Source: Pseudomonadota bacterium
GTDB taxonomy: Bacteria; Pseudomonadota; Gammaproteobacteria; Burkholderiales; Burkholderiaceae_C
Assembly: GCA_018242005.1 (NCBI GenBank)
Contig: JAFECU010000269.1
Coordinates: 1-64,000, forward strand
Direction: 5' to 3'
DNA length: 64,000 nucleotides
In this document: positions 1 to 9,593 of the stretch, piece after piece
Layout: each line of letters begins with the position of its first letter
How positions within the stretch are numbered: position 1 is the first letter of the stretch
Program-made: the position numbers and the translations under genes
Notes under the pieces: generated by a model
What the model saw: only the letters and a program-made list of their open reading frames with translations
What the model was told of the DNA's origin: nothing
Database searches by the model: none

Positions 1-2
1 GT

Positions 3-545
3 TTTTCTCCCTCCCCCGCCGGGGGAGGGCCGGGGTGGGGGCTGGAGCGCCGGCATCTTGCCGCCACCAAGGCACAGGCGTCGCAGGCCCCCACGCCCAC
101 CCTCCCCCAGAGGGGGCGGGGGCAAGAGGCCCAGCGCGGCTTCACGCTGCTTGAGCTGCTGGTGGTGATCACCATCATTGCCCTGGCCACCGCCGGCGTG
201 GGCCTGGCGCTGCGCGACAGCGGCGACACGCTGCTCGAGCGCGAGGGCGAGCGGCTGGCGGTGCTGCTGGAGTCGGCGCGCGCGCAGTCGCGTGCCTCGG
301 GAGCGGCGGTGCGCTGGCGTGCCGACGCCCAGGGCTTTCGCTTCGAGGGGCTGCCCGGGTCCAAACTGCCCGACCATTGGCTGGACGGTGGCACGGCCGT
401 GCGCGGACCGGGCGAGCTGTGGCTGGGGCCCGAACCCCTGATCGGCCCGCAGCAGGTGGTGATCGTGAACCAGGCCCACCCGGGCCGCGCCGTGCGCGTG
501 GCCACCGACGGGTTGCGCCCCTTTGCCGCGCAGGCGCTGCAATGA
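3..545 (+). CDS. gspH: GspH, type II secretion minor pseudopilin (5' end unresolved)
   Basis: Minor pseudopilin of the type II secretion system; with GspI, J and K it forms the tip of the periplasmic pseudopilus. The type IV prepilin signal GFTLLELLVV is encoded at 138-167, with predicted cleavage after the Gly at 138-140, followed by the hydrophobic helix and a short globular domain. The frame stays open to the left edge with no ATG, GTG or TTG before the prepilin motif; the first such codon is a GTG at 162, inside the hydrophobic helix and therefore too late. The real start is outside the window or has been altered by the hairpin repeat at 21-108. The stop overlaps the gspI start (ATGA). 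Confidence 0.85.
   Translation, partial: FSPSPAGGGPGWGLERRHLAATKAQASQAPTPTLPQRGRGQEAQRGFTLLELLVVITIIALATAGVGLALRDSGDTLLEREGERLAVLLESARAQSRASGAAVRWRADAQGFRFEGLPGSKLPDHWLDGGTAVRGPGELWLGPEPLIGPQQVVIVNQAHPGRAVRVATDGLRPFAAQALQ
21..108. repeat. GC-rich inverted repeat in the gspH 5' region
   Basis: G-rich arm 21-41 and C-rich arm 88-108 are nearly complementary, with the core GGGGGAGGG / CCCTCCCCC. They could form a large stem around a 46-base loop. The element lies where the gspH start should be and is read as Pro/Gly-rich codons in the gspH frame. It resembles short intergenic palindromes dispersed in Comamonadaceae genomes; that comparison is from memory. Confidence 0.6.
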
Positions 546-907
546 ACCAGCCGTCCAGCCAGACTGGTTTTACCCTGGTGGAGGTGCTGGTGGCGCTGGC
601 CATCGTGGCCATTGCGCTCATGGCGGGCTTGCAGGCCACCTCGGCCCTGACGCGCAATGCCGCGCGCCAGACCGACGTGGTGCTGGCCCAGATCTGCGCG
701 GAAAACGAACTCGTCAAAATGCGCCTGTCGCACCAGATGCCCGGCATAGGCGAGGCGCGCGTTGCCTGCGAGCAGGCCGGCCACGGCTACGCGGTGGCGG
801 TCACGGTATCGCCTACGCCCAACCCGCAGTTCCGCCGCGTGGACGCGCAGGTGTTCGATGAAGCGCTGCCGGTGCTGCGGCTCTCAACCATCGTGGGGCG
901 GTATTGA
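542..907 (+). CDS. gspI: GspI, type II secretion minor pseudopilin
   Basis: A 121-residue minor pseudopilin. It has an 8-residue polar leader, Gly9, then Phe-Thr-Leu-Val-Glu: the classic GspO/PilD cleavage and N-methylation site with Glu at +5. A hydrophobic helix spans about residues 10-32. GspI nucleates the GspI-J-K tip complex. The ATG overlaps the gspH stop (ATGA), and the TGA overlaps an ATG at 907, so translation is probably coupled. Length is normal for the family. Confidence 0.93.
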   Translation: MNQPSSQTGFTLVEVLVALAIVAIALMAGLQATSALTRNAARQTDVVLAQICAENELVKMRLSHQMPGIGEARVACEQAGHGYAVAVTVSPTPNPQFRRVDAQVFDEALPVLRLSTIVGRY

Positions 908-909
908 TG

Positions 910-1059
910 AGGTACATCCCCCTGAACGGCTGCGCCGTTGCCCACTTCTCTCACGCTTCGCGTGGGACGGGGGACGCCGCCAGCGCGGCGCGGCGGCCCT
1001 TGCGCGGCGGCCCTCGCCCCGGTTGCGCCAGTGCCATGGGCTGCGCCCGGAAAACCGAT
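910..1059. repeat. GC-rich insert between gspI and the gspJ prepilin start
   Basis: About 150 bases between the end of gspI and the first ATG that gives a normal-length GspJ leader. It contains a small hairpin (CACGC-TTC-GCGTG, 953-965) and tandem GGCGGC/GCGCGG tracts. It is open in the gspJ frame but would encode an atypically long leader of about 50 residues. It looks like a short dispersed repeat that entered the overlap between the two genes. Confidence 0.4.
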
Positions 1060-1746
1060 ATGCGCACCAAGGCAAGGGCTTGCGGCTTCACCCTGGTCGA
1101 GCTGCTGGTGGCGATTGCCGTCATGGCGCTGCTGGCCATCGTGAGCTGGCGCGGGCTGGACGGCATGGTGCGCGCCCAGCAGCAGACGCGCGAGCGCGCC
1201 GACGCCGTGCTGGCGCTGCAGACCATCATGGACCAATGGGGTGCCGACCTCGACGCCTTGCAGGCCGTGGAGCGCACCGAACCCATGGCCTGGGACGGCC
1301 AGGTGCTGCGCCTGACACGCCGCAGCATGCGCCAGCCCGACGAGGGCGCCGTCGTCGTCGCCTGGGCACTGCGCAGTGTGGACGGCCAGGCCCAGTGGCT
1401 GCGCTGGCAGTCGGCGCCGGTGCGCACGCGCGGCGAATGGACCGATGCCTGGACGCGCGCCGCCCAATGGGCTCGCACCCCCAGCACCGCCGAGCGCCGG
1501 CAGGAAACGGTGCTCATGCCGCTGGCCGGCTGGCAGCTTTTCTTCTACCGCGGCGGCGCCTGGGCCAATGCGCTGTCCACCAACACCGCGGGCAGCCAGC
1601 CGCAAACGCCCGGGGGCTTGGGCAACGCCGCGGCCAGCATCCCCGACGGCGTGCGCCTGCAGCTGACCTTGCCCGAGGGTGGCGCGCTGTCGGGCGTCAT
1701 CACGCGCGACTGGGTCAGCCCCTTGCTGGGCGGGGGCAAGTCATGA
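1060..1746 (+). CDS. gspJ: GspJ, type II secretion minor pseudopilin
   Basis: A 228-residue minor pseudopilin: leader MRTKARACG, then FTLVELLVAIAVMALLAIV, with cleavage after Gly9 and Glu at +5, followed by a periplasmic domain. I chose the ATG at 1060 because it gives the short basic leader usual in the family. ATGs at 1036 and 907 are in frame and would give longer leaders; 907 overlaps the gspI stop (TGATG) and may be the ancestral coupled start. The stop overlaps gspK (ATGA). Confidence 0.9.
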   Translation: MRTKARACGFTLVELLVAIAVMALLAIVSWRGLDGMVRAQQQTRERADAVLALQTIMDQWGADLDALQAVERTEPMAWDGQVLRLTRRSMRQPDEGAVVVAWALRSVDGQAQWLRWQSAPVRTRGEWTDAWTRAAQWARTPSTAERRQETVLMPLAGWQLFFYRGGAWANALSTNTAGSQPQTPGGLGNAAASIPDGVRLQLTLPEGGALSGVITRDWVSPLLGGGKS

Positions 1747-2723
1747 GGCGCCGCGGGCTCGGGCGCCCACGCCAGACGGGTGCTGCGCTGCTGGCGGCCA
1801 TGCTTACGGTCACGCTGGTCGCCACCTTCGCGGCCACGGCCCTGTGGCAGCAGTGGCGCGCCATCGAGGTCGAAACGGCCGAGCGCGCACGCATACAGTC
1901 GGCCTGGATTCTCGTGGGCGCGCTCGATTGGTCGCGCCTGATCCTGCGAGAAGATTCCCTGGCGCGCGACAGCGACGGCACGGACAACCTCAGCGAGCCC
2001 TGGGCCGTGCCGCTGGAGGAGGCGCGCCTGTCCACCTTCCTGGCCGCGAACAACAACGTGTCCCAGGTGGAGGACGCGAGCACCGACACGGCCAACGCCT
2101 TCCTGTCCGGCCAGATCACCGACCAGCAGGGCCTGCTGAACCTGCGCAACCTGGCGGGCGACAAGCAGGTGGACGCCACGGCGCTGCGCCAGTTCGCGCG
2201 CCTGTTCGACTACCTTGGGCTGCCGCGCGGGCAGCTCGATGCGCTGGCGGGTCAGATGCTGCGGTCGCAGGCCCAGGATGGCGACACCCCGCTGCGGCCG
2301 CAAAGCGCGGCCCAGCTCGGCTGGTGGGGCCTGCCGCAGCCAAGCGTGGCCGCGCTCGCGCCCTATGTCACGCTGTTGCCCGTGCGCACCCCGGTCAACG
2401 TGAACACGGCCAGCGCCGTCGTGCTGTGGGCCAGCGCCGACGGCCTGGACATGGCCGACGCGCAGCGCCTGGTGCAGGTGCGCGCGAGCCGGCATTTCCG
2501 CAGCGAGAGCGATGCCGCCAAGCTGGTGAGCAAGACCGACGCCATCAGCAGCAGCACGCACTCCGTGTCGTCGAGCTACTTCGAGGTGCGCGGCCGGCTG
2601 CGACTGGACCAGACCGTGGTCGAGGAGCGCTCCCTGGTCTTCAAGCAACGCGGCGACGTGCGCACGCTGTGGCGCGAGCGTGGCGCCCTGGCGCGCACCA
2701 TGGGCGCCGGGCCCGGCCGTTGA
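1743..2723 (+). CDS. gspK: GspK, type II secretion minor pseudopilin
   Basis: A 326-residue large minor pseudopilin that caps the pseudopilus. The N-terminus has a basic leader ending QTG (Gly13), then AALLAAMLTVTLVATFAATA. It lacks the usual Glu at +5, which is a known hallmark of GspK. A large helical domain follows. The motif PVNVNTAS near residue 215 matches the conserved helix-hairpin-helix-like part of the family. The ATGA overlap with gspJ supports the start. It is the last of the pseudopilin block; gspL begins 51 bases later. Confidence 0.93.
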   Translation: MRRRGLGRPRQTGAALLAAMLTVTLVATFAATALWQQWRAIEVETAERARIQSAWILVGALDWSRLILREDSLARDSDGTDNLSEPWAVPLEEARLSTFLAANNNVSQVEDASTDTANAFLSGQITDQQGLLNLRNLAGDKQVDATALRQFARLFDYLGLPRGQLDALAGQMLRSQAQDGDTPLRPQSAAQLGWWGLPQPSVAALAPYVTLLPVRTPVNVNTASAVVLWASADGLDMADAQRLVQVRASRHFRSESDAAKLVSKTDAISSSTHSVSSSYFEVRGRLRLDQTVVEERSLVFKQRGDVRTLWRERGALARTMGAGPGR

Positions 2724-2774
2724 GCGGCACGCCCGGTTGACGCCAGCGCCTAAAATGCCGCGCGAGACTCCTTC

Positions 2775-4007
2775 ATGAGCACCCTTGTACTTACCCTGCC
2801 TCCGGGCCCGCCGTCACCCACCGCCGAATACGGCTACACGCTCACGGCCGACGGTCACATCGCCCTCCGCCAGGCCAGCACCAGCGCCGCACTGCTCCCC
2901 GACCCGGGCCGCACCGGCGAGGTCGTGGCCGTGGTGCCGGCGCGCGCCCTGTCCTGGCAGCGCGTGACGCTGCCGCCGGGCGCCCTCGCCCAGGCCGCGC
3001 GGCTGCGCGCCGTCCTTGAAGGCCTGCTGGAGGAGCATCTGCTTGAAGACCCCGCCCAGCTGCACTTTGCGCTGCAGCCCGGCGCACAAGCCGGCAGCCC
3101 GGCCTGGGTGGCCGTGTGCGATCGCGCCTGGCTGCAGGCCGCGCTGCGGGCGTTGGAGGCAGCGGGCCGGCCCGTGGACCGCGTGGTGCCCGAATTTGCC
3201 CCCGGCCCCACGGCCAGCGGCCAGCAGGAATGCGAGGTGCTGGGCGTTCCCGAGGATGCGCAGATCGTCCTCACCGGCCATGGCCCGCAACAGGCCGTGG
3301 CCGTGCTGCCGCTGTCGGCCGCGCCGGCGCTCGCCGCCCTCGCGCCTGCCGGCGACGATGCGCCCGCGGTGCGCGCCGAACCGGCCGTAGCCGCCCTGGC
3401 CGAGCGCCTGCTGGGCCGCCCGGTGCTGCTGCACACGGCCAGCCAGCGCGCCCTGGCCGCCGCGCGCGGCGACTGGGACCTGGCACAGTTCGACCTGGCC
3501 AGCAGCGGCCGCCAGCGCGCCCTGCGCCGGCTCGGTAGCGCAGCCAACGCCTTTGCCCGCGCGCCGCAGTGGCGCGCTGCGCGCTGGGCCTTGGGGCTGG
3601 CCGTGGCAGTCCAGCTCCTGGGCCTGAATCTCTGGGCCTGGCAGGACCAGCGGGCGCTTGCGGCCCAGCAGGCCGGCACGCGCGCCATCCTGACCCAGAC
3701 CTTCCCGAGCGTGCAGGCCGTCGTCGATGCGCCGGTGCAGATGCAGCGCGAGCTGGCCCTGCTGCGCCAGGCGGCCGGAGGCATGGCGCGCGGCGACCTG
3801 GAGCCGCTCATGGCCGCCGCGGGCGCCGCACTGCCTGCATCGCGCGTGCCCGGCCAGATCGAATACGCCAGTGGCGAGCTGCTGCTGCGCGGTGTGGAGC
3901 TGAGCCCCGAGGAGCTCACGGCCATGAACCAGCGTCTGGCCGCCGACGGTTATGCGGCTCGCAGCCAGGAGGGCGCCCTGCTCGTGCGCCCACAGGAGAG
4001 CCCATGA
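2775..4007 (+). CDS. gspL: GspL, inner-membrane assembly platform protein
   Basis: A 410-residue bitopic inner-membrane protein linking the cytoplasmic ATPase GspE to the periplasmic machinery. Residues 1 to about 265 form the actin-like cytoplasmic domain. One transmembrane helix lies at about 271-290 (WALGLAVAVQLLGLNLWAW), followed by a periplasmic ferredoxin-like domain. It overlaps gspM by ATGA, the usual L-M pairing. Divergence is high for this family, so assignment rests on topology, size and position. Confidence 0.9.
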   Translation: MSTLVLTLPPGPPSPTAEYGYTLTADGHIALRQASTSAALLPDPGRTGEVVAVVPARALSWQRVTLPPGALAQAARLRAVLEGLLEEHLLEDPAQLHFALQPGAQAGSPAWVAVCDRAWLQAALRALEAAGRPVDRVVPEFAPGPTASGQQECEVLGVPEDAQIVLTGHGPQQAVAVLPLSAAPALAALAPAGDDAPAVRAEPAVAALAERLLGRPVLLHTASQRALAAARGDWDLAQFDLASSGRQRALRRLGSAANAFARAPQWRAARWALGLAVAVQLLGLNLWAWQDQRALAAQQAGTRAILTQTFPSVQAVVDAPVQMQRELALLRQAAGGMARGDLEPLMAAAGAALPASRVPGQIEYASGELLLRGVELSPEELTAMNQRLAADGYAARSQEGALLVRPQESP

Positions 4008-4516
4008 CCCCCACCCAACCCCGGGCGCTGGCCGCATCGCTGCGCGCGAAATGGGCCGACCTGGCCGCGCTCGAGCAAACCCTGGTGCTGGCCGCCGCCG
4101 CCGTGCTCGGCCTGGCCCTGCTGTGGTGGCTGCTGCTGGCGCCCGCGCTGGCGCAGCTGCGCACCTCGCCGGCGCGCCATGAGGCGCTCAATGCCGAGCT
4201 GCGGCACATGCAGACCCTGCAGGCCGAGGCACTGCGCCTGCGCGACATGCCGCGGGCCCAGGGCGGCGAGGCCCGGCGCGCCTTGCAGGGCGCGCTCGCC
4301 CAGCAGCTGGGCGCTGCCGCACAGATCAACATCGCCGGCGACCGCGCCACGGTCACGCTCAAGGGCGCCGCGCCCGAGGCCCTGGCCCAGTGGCTGGCCC
4401 AGGTGCGCAGCCAGGCCCGCGCCGTACCGGTGGAGGCGCGGCTGGTCAAGAACGGCGCCGACAGTGCCCCTGCGCGCTGGGACGGCACCCTGGTGCTGGC
4501 CCTGCCGCCGGGCTAA
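4004..4516 (+). CDS. gspM: GspM, inner-membrane assembly platform protein
   Basis: A 170-residue protein with a short cytoplasmic N-terminus, one transmembrane helix (about residues 27-50, ending LLWWLLLAPALAQL) and a periplasmic domain beginning with a coiled coil rich in Ala, Leu and Arg. It partners GspL in the inner-membrane platform. The start overlaps the gspL stop. Size and order are typical. Confidence 0.9.
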   Translation: MTPTQPRALAASLRAKWADLAALEQTLVLAAAAVLGLALLWWLLLAPALAQLRTSPARHEALNAELRHMQTLQAEALRLRDMPRAQGGEARRALQGALAQQLGAAAQINIAGDRATVTLKGAAPEALAQWLAQVRSQARAVPVEARLVKNGADSAPARWDGTLVLALPPG

Positions 4517-4569
4517 TTCCCGCCATCGACCGATTCGCCGTGTCCCGCCGCCCGACTTCCCGCTCCCCC

Positions 4570-5355
4570 ATGGCCGCGCCGCGTGCACCCTGGCGCTGGG
4601 CCGTCGCCGGCCTGCTGCTGGGGGCGCTGCCCGCGCTGGCGCTGTGGGCACCCGCGCGCTGGCTGGCCGCGGGCGTGGCGCAGGCCAGCGGCGGACAGGT
4701 GCTGCTGGCGCAGGCCAGCGGCACGGTCTGGACGGGCTCGGCCCGGCTGGTGCTGGCCGGCGGCGCCGGCAGCGACGACCAGGCGGCCCTGCCCGGACGG
4801 CTGGCCTGGCGCCTGCGCCCCGCCTGGGGCGGCCTGCAGGCACATGTCATGGCCGACTGCTGCACCAGCGCGCCGCTGGCGCTGCGCGCGGCCCTGGGCC
4901 TGGGCACGGCCAGGGTGCAGGTGAGCGACGGCCAGAGCCAATGGCCGGCCGCCGTGCTCAGCGGCTTGGGAACGCCCTGGAACACCATTCGGCCGCAGGG
5001 GAAGCTGCAGCTGACCACCACCGGCCTGGCGCTACAGTGGAGCGACGGCCGCATGCGCCTGCAGGGGCAGGTGCAGCTCGATGCGCTGGGCATGTCCACC
5101 CGCCTGTCCACGCTGCGGCCCATGGGCAGCTACCGGCTGCTGCTTCAGGGCGGGCAGCAGGGCGAGGCGCCCGCGCTGCGGCTGTCCACGCTGGACGGCG
5201 CGCTGCTGCTGTCGGGCAGCGGCCAATGGGTGGGGCAGCGCCTGCGCTTTACCGGCGAGGCCAGCGCCGCGCCCGAGCGCGAGGCCGCCCTGGCCAATCT
5301 TCTGAACATCATTGGGCGGCGCAGTGGCGCCCGTTCCATCATCACCCTGGGGTGA
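4570..5355 (+). CDS. gspN: GspN, type II secretion protein N
   Basis: A 261-residue protein with an N-terminal membrane anchor (WAVAGLLLGALPALALWAP, about residues 9-27) and a beta-rich periplasmic domain containing repeated LxGxxxL strands. GspN is an accessory component found in some T2SS clusters; its precise role is not settled. I used the ATG at 4570. An in-frame GTG at 4540 would add ten basic residues, and neither has a clear ribosome-binding site. gspD starts 4 bases after its stop. Confidence 0.85.
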   Translation: MAAPRAPWRWAVAGLLLGALPALALWAPARWLAAGVAQASGGQVLLAQASGTVWTGSARLVLAGGAGSDDQAALPGRLAWRLRPAWGGLQAHVMADCCTSAPLALRAALGLGTARVQVSDGQSQWPAAVLSGLGTPWNTIRPQGKLQLTTTGLALQWSDGRMRLQGQVQLDALGMSTRLSTLRPMGSYRLLLQGGQQGEAPALRLSTLDGALLLSGSGQWVGQRLRFTGEASAAPEREAALANLLNIIGRRSGARSIITLG

Positions 5356-5359
5356 ACCT

Positions 5360-7681
5360 ATGACTACCTTCTCCCGGCGCCCGTTGCGCATCGCTCTAAA
5401 TTCGATAGCTGCAAGCGTTTTACTGGTATGCGTTAACTCACAGATTCATGCACAAGTAGCGCCCAAGACCCATGCCGGCAGCGTGCGCGCGAGTGAGCCT
5501 GTAACGCTGAACTTTGCCAACGCCGACATCGAGGCCGTGGCCCGCACCATGGCCACCATCACCGGCAAGAACGTCGTGGTGGACCCGCGCGTCAAGGGCC
5601 AGCTGAACCTGGTGACCGAGAACGCCGTCACGCCCGCGGCGGCGTTCCAGCAGTTCCTTGCCGCGCTGCGCCTGCAGGGCTTCACGGTGGTCGAGTCCGG
5701 CGGGCTGTACAAGGTGGTGCCCGAGGCCGATGCCAAGCTGCAGACGGGCACGGTGAGCGTGACGCAGGGCGGGCATGGCGGCACACCGGCGGGCGGGCAG
5801 ATCGTCACGCAGATCTTCAAGCTCAACTTCGAGAACGCCAACAACCTGGTCCCGGTGCTGCGCCCCCTGATCAGCCCCAACAACACGATCAACGTGAACC
5901 CCGGCAACAACTCGCTGGTGATCACCGACTATGCCGACAACCTGCAGCGCCTGGCGCGCATCATCGCCGCGATGGACGTGGCCAACGCCACCGACGTGGA
6001 GGTGATACCGCTGCAGCACGCCGTGGCGGCCGAGATCGCGCCGCTGGTCGCGCGCCTGATCGAGGGCGGGGGCGGCACGGGCGCCGCGCCGGCCGCGGCC
6101 CAGGGCCAGTCCGACACCGCATTCAAGACCACGCTGTTGCCTGAGCCGCGCAGCAACGCCCTCATCGTGCGCGCGGCCAACCCGGCGCGGCTGGCCCAGG
6201 TGCGCTCGCTGGTGGCGCGGCTCGATCAGCCCGCGGCGCCCGGCAGCTCGGCGGCCAGCGGCAATATCCACGTGGTGTACCTGAAAAATGCCGATGCGGT
6301 GAAGCTGGCCGTCACGCTGCGCGCCGCGATCACTGCCGGCAATGTGGGCAGCGGCGTTGGCGGCGACATGGGCGGCGGCACGGCGGCGGGCGGCAGCACG
6401 GGGCTCAGCGGCGGCCTGACGCAGACCGGCGCCAGCACCGGCATGTCGCAAAGCGGCCTGGCGCGCAGCAGCACGGGCACGGGCACGGGCGCAGGCCTGG
6501 GCGCGGGCACCGGCGGCAGCCTCAATCGCAGCGGCAACCAGCCATCGACGGGCGGGCTGATTCAGGCCGACCCTACGACCAACTCGCTCATCATCACCGC
6601 GCCGGACCCCCTGTACCGCCAACTGCGCACGGTGATCGACCAGCTCGACGGCCGGCGCGCACAGGTGCTCATCGAGAGCCTGATCGTCGAGGTCAGCGCC
6701 AACAAGGTGGCCGAGTTCGGCATCCAATGGCAGGGCGTGATGGGCAATGTTGGCAGCACGCTGGGCGTGCTGGGCACCAACTCCAGCGTGGCCGGCACCA
6801 ACATCCTGGACCTGGCCCTGGCCGCGGCCAGCGGCAACACGAGTTCCATCGCCACGGCCAAGCCCGCGCCGGGCATGAACCTGGCCATCGCGCCGCGCAT
6901 CAACGGCAAGTACTACCTGGGCGCGCTGGCCAACTTCCTGGAAAACACGGGCGATGCCAATGTGCTGTCCACGCCCAACCTGATGACGCTGGACAACGAG
7001 GAGGCGCAGATCATCATCGGCAACAACGTGCCCTTCGTGACCGGCTCGTACGCCAACACCACGGGCGCCAACACCGTCAATCCGTTCACCACCGTGGAGC
7101 GCAAGGACGTGGGCCTGATGCTGCGCGTGCGCCCCACGATCAACGAGAACGGCACCGTCAAGCTCACGCTGTACCAGGAGGTGTCGAAGATCGACAGCGC
7201 CACGCTCACGAACGCCAACGGCCCTTCGACGAGCAAGCGCTCCATCGAGTCCACGGTTCTCGTGGACGACGGCAACGTCATCGTCATCGGCGGCCTGCTG
7301 GAGGACAGCTATTCGCTGGGCCAGGACAAGGTGCCGCTGATGGGCGACCTGCCGGTGGTGGGCGGGCTGTTTCGCAACGAGAAGCGCCAGCGCCAGAAGA
7401 CCAATCTGATGGTCTTCCTGCGCCCCATGGTGATACGCGACAACGCCACCAGCGACGCGCTGGTGACCGACCGCTACGAGGCCATACGCGCATTGCAGCA
7501 GGCCTCTCAGCCCGCGCCCAGCGCGGTGATGCGTGCCGTCTCCGACGCGCCCGTGCTTGCGCCACTGCAAGGGGGTGCCGCGGCACAGCGCACGCCGCTG
7601 GCGCCACTGACGCTGCCCAATGCGCCCGCGCCGGCCACGCCCGTGGCACCAGCGGACAACAGCCCCACCAACCCCCAGTAA
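5360..7681 (+). CDS. gspD: GspD, outer-membrane secretin
   Basis: A 773-residue secretin forming the outer-membrane channel of the T2SS. A signal peptide covers about residues 1-32 (ending near NSQIHAQ), followed by the N0 domain ([18 protein letters not shown]), N1-N3 ring domains and the C-terminal secretin domain ([24 protein letters not shown]). A Gly/Ser/Thr-rich low-complexity stretch at about 330-395 lies in the N3 domain, where many GspD proteins carry a flexible loop. Codons 13-26, in the signal peptide, coincide with an AT-rich dispersed repeat. gspE follows after 1 base. Confidence 0.96.
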   Translation: MTTFSRRPLRIALNSIAASVLLVCVNSQIHAQVAPKTHAGSVRASEPVTLNFANADIEAVARTMATITGKNVVVDPRVKGQLNLVTENAVTPAAAFQQFLAALRLQGFTVVESGGLYKVVPEADAKLQTGTVSVTQGGHGGTPAGGQIVTQIFKLNFENANNLVPVLRPLISPNNTINVNPGNNSLVITDYADNLQRLARIIAAMDVANATDVEVIPLQHAVAAEIAPLVARLIEGGGGTGAAPAAAQGQSDTAFKTTLLPEPRSNALIVRAANPARLAQVRSLVARLDQPAAPGSSAASGNIHVVYLKNADAVKLAVTLRAAITAGNVGSGVGGDMGGGTAAGGSTGLSGGLTQTGASTGMSQSGLARSSTGTGTGAGLGAGTGGSLNRSGNQPSTGGLIQADPTTNSLIITAPDPLYRQLRTVIDQLDGRRAQVLIESLIVEVSANKVAEFGIQWQGVMGNVGSTLGVLGTNSSVAGTNILDLALAAASGNTSSIATAKPAPGMNLAIAPRINGKYYLGALANFLENTGDANVLSTPNLMTLDNEEAQIIIGNNVPFVTGSYANTTGANTVNPFTTVERKDVGLMLRVRPTINENGTVKLTLYQEVSKIDSATLTNANGPSTSKRSIESTVLVDDGNVIVIGGLLEDSYSLGQDKVPLMGDLPVVGGLFRNEKRQRQKTNLMVFLRPMVIRDNATSDALVTDRYEAIRALQQASQPAPSAVMRAVSDAPVLAPLQGGAAAQRTPLAPLTLPNAPAPATPVAPADNSPTNPQ
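5396..5436 (+). repeat. AT-rich ATAGCT-type repeat inside gspD signal peptide
   Basis: A sharply AT-rich stretch (TTCGATAGCTGCAAGCG followed by TTTTACTGG) in otherwise very GC-rich DNA. It matches in pattern the copies at 11644 and 33247 and, in inverse orientation, 28352. Here it is translated as part of the hydrophobic signal peptide. Confidence 0.5.
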
Positions 7682-7682
7682 C

Positions 7683-9083
7683 ATGCGCCACCCCCTGCCC
7701 TACGCCTTTGCGCGCAGCAGCCAGCTGCTGCTGGAAGACGACGGCCAGCAGCTCCTGCTGTGGCACGGCCCCGATCCCGACGCCTGCGCGCTGTCCGAGG
7801 TGCTGCGCAAGCATGCGGTGCGGCAGTTCGCGCAGCTCGATGCGTCGCAGCTCGCGCAGCGCATCAGCGCGGCCTACGCGCAAAGCGAATCGAGCGCGGC
7901 CACCGTGGTCAGCGAGGTGGAGGAAGGCGCCGATCTCTCGCGCATGATGCAGGAGCTGCCCGCGGTGGAAGACCTGCTGGAATCGGCGGGCGATGCGCCC
8001 ATCATCCGCATGCTCAATGCCCTGCTCACGCAGGCCGTGCGCGATGGCGCGAGTGACATCCACATCGAGCCCTATGAGCGCCATTCCAGCGTGCGCTTTC
8101 GCGTGGACGGCAGCCTGCGCGAGGTGGTGCAGCCCAACCGCGCGCTGCACGCGGCCTTGATCAGCCGCCTGAAGATCATGGCCGACCTGGACATCTCGGA
8201 GAAACGCCTGCCTCAGGACGGCCGCATCAGCCTGCGCCTGGGGACCAGGGCCATCGACGTGCGCGTCTCCACCCTGCCCAACGCCCATGGCGAGCGCGCC
8301 GTGCTGCGCCTGCTGGACAAGAGCGAGTCCAAGCTGAGCCTGGAGGCCGTGGGCATGCAGGGCGATACGCTGGCGCGCCTGGAGGGCCTGATCGCCCAGC
8401 CGCACGGCATCATCCTCGTGACCGGGCCCACGGGCTCGGGCAAGACCACCACGCTGTATGCCGCTCTGTCGCGCCTGGACGCGGGCCGCAGCAACATCAT
8501 GACGGTGGAAGACCCGATCGAATACGAGTTGCCCGGCGTGGGCCAGACCCAGGTCAACAGCAAGATCGAGCTGACCTTTGCCAAGGCCCTGCGCGCCATC
8601 CTGCGCCAGGACCCGGACGTGATCATGATCGGCGAGATCCGCGACTTCGAGACCGCGCAGATCGCCATCCAGGCCTCGCTCACCGGTCACCTGGTGCTGG
8701 CCACGCTGCACACCAACGACGCGGCCAGCGCCGTCACGCGCCTGACCGACATGGGCGTGGAGCCGTTTCTGCTGTCGTCCTCGCTCTTGGGCGTGCTGGC
8801 CCAGCGCCTGGTGCGCAAGTACTGCGGCCACTGCCACGGCGGGAGCAATGGCGCGGGCTGCGAGCATTGCGGCCACACCGGCTACGCGGGCCGCACCGGC
8901 GTGTTCGAGCTGCTGGTGGTGGACGACGCCATCCGCGCCCAGATCCACAACCAGGCGCCCGAGGCCGAGCTGCGCGCCCAGGCCCTGGCCGGCGGCATGA
9001 CGCTGATGCGCGACGACGGCGAGCGCCTGATCGCCGCCGGCATCACCAGCCGCGAGGAACTGCTGCGCGTGACGCGCGATTGA
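7683..9083 (+). CDS. gspE: GspE, type II secretion ATPase
   Basis: A 466-residue hexameric secretion ATPase that powers pseudopilus assembly. Walker A is GPTGSGKTT, the Asp box is around VEDPIEYE, Walker B lies in [12 protein letters not shown], and the His box is [11 protein letters not shown]. The C-terminal zinc-binding tetracysteine is present, but the loop between the CxxC pairs is only 8 residues (CGHC...CEHC), shorter than the longer loop common in GspE proteins. ATG at 7683 follows the gspD stop by 1 base. It is the last gene of the contiguous gsp block. Confidence 0.96.
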   Translation: MRHPLPYAFARSSQLLLEDDGQQLLLWHGPDPDACALSEVLRKHAVRQFAQLDASQLAQRISAAYAQSESSAATVVSEVEEGADLSRMMQELPAVEDLLESAGDAPIIRMLNALLTQAVRDGASDIHIEPYERHSSVRFRVDGSLREVVQPNRALHAALISRLKIMADLDISEKRLPQDGRISLRLGTRAIDVRVSTLPNAHGERAVLRLLDKSESKLSLEAVGMQGDTLARLEGLIAQPHGIILVTGPTGSGKTTTLYAALSRLDAGRSNIMTVEDPIEYELPGVGQTQVNSKIELTFAKALRAILRQDPDVIMIGEIRDFETAQIAIQASLTGHLVLATLHTNDAASAVTRLTDMGVEPFLLSSSLLGVLAQRLVRKYCGHCHGGSNGAGCEHCGHTGYAGRTGVFELLVVDDAIRAQIHNQAPEAELRAQALAGGMTLMRDDGERLIAAGITSREELLRVTRD

Positions 9084-9086
9084 AGG

Positions 9087-9593
9087 CTATTGCGCCGGCA
9101 CGGGGCGGCGCATCATCAGCCCGCGCTGCAGCTCCTTGAGCAGCAGCACCACCTGGCGCGATGCGTGCTGGCAGGCCTTGTGGGCCTGCTCGGCCTGCAG
9201 GCCCTCGCCGGCCTCGGCGTGCCGGATCAAGGCGGCTGCCTGCTGGTGAAAGAAACGGTGGCGCCGCAGGAGCATGTCGAACGCCGGCAGATGCCCCAGG
9301 GCCGCCCGGCCGCTGCCATACAGCCACTGGCCCAGTTCGGAGCGCCCATCGTCGGCCACGGCCTCGGGACGCAGGTTCTCGTCGCGCGCGCCCTTGAGCA
9401 CCTCGCCCAGCCAGGGCAGCCAGCGCTGGTGGGTGACGATGGCTGCGTCGATATCGAATTGCGCCAGAAGCTTGCGAGCCTCCTCGTCGAACAACACCAG
9501 CTCGCTGGCATTGCTGTCGGGCAGGCGCGTCCAGTCGGATGGCGCCTGCAGGCCATCGGCACGCGGCTGGAACAAGCGACTGAAGAACCCCAT
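9087..9593 (-). CDS. CZB (chemoreceptor zinc-binding) domain protein
   Basis: A 168-residue soluble protein matching the CZB domain pattern in its middle: THQRWLPWL, LGQWLYGSG, then FDMLLRRHRFFHQQAA. In CZB domains three His and one Cys bind zinc and act as redox or metal sensors, usually fused to chemoreceptors or diguanylate cyclases. Here the domain stands alone, and the Cys expected just before LGxWLYG is absent (RSE). The start at 9593 (MGFFSRLF) follows an AGGTGG-type ribosome-binding site. It is convergent with gspE, 3 bases apart. Confidence 0.65.
   Translation of the reverse strand: MGFFSRLFQPRADGLQAPSDWTRLPDSNASELVLFDEEARKLLAQFDIDAAIVTHQRWLPWLGEVLKGARDENLRPEAVADDGRSELGQWLYGSGRAALGHLPAFDMLLRRHRFFHQQAAALIRHAEAGEGLQAEQAHKACQHASRQVVLLLKELQRGLMMRRPVPAQ

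Noticed and set aside
2737-2756. TTGACG and TAAAAT as a promoter before gspL
   Set aside because: Only 8 bases separate them; sigma-70 needs about 17. gspL is more likely read from the upstream operon promoter.
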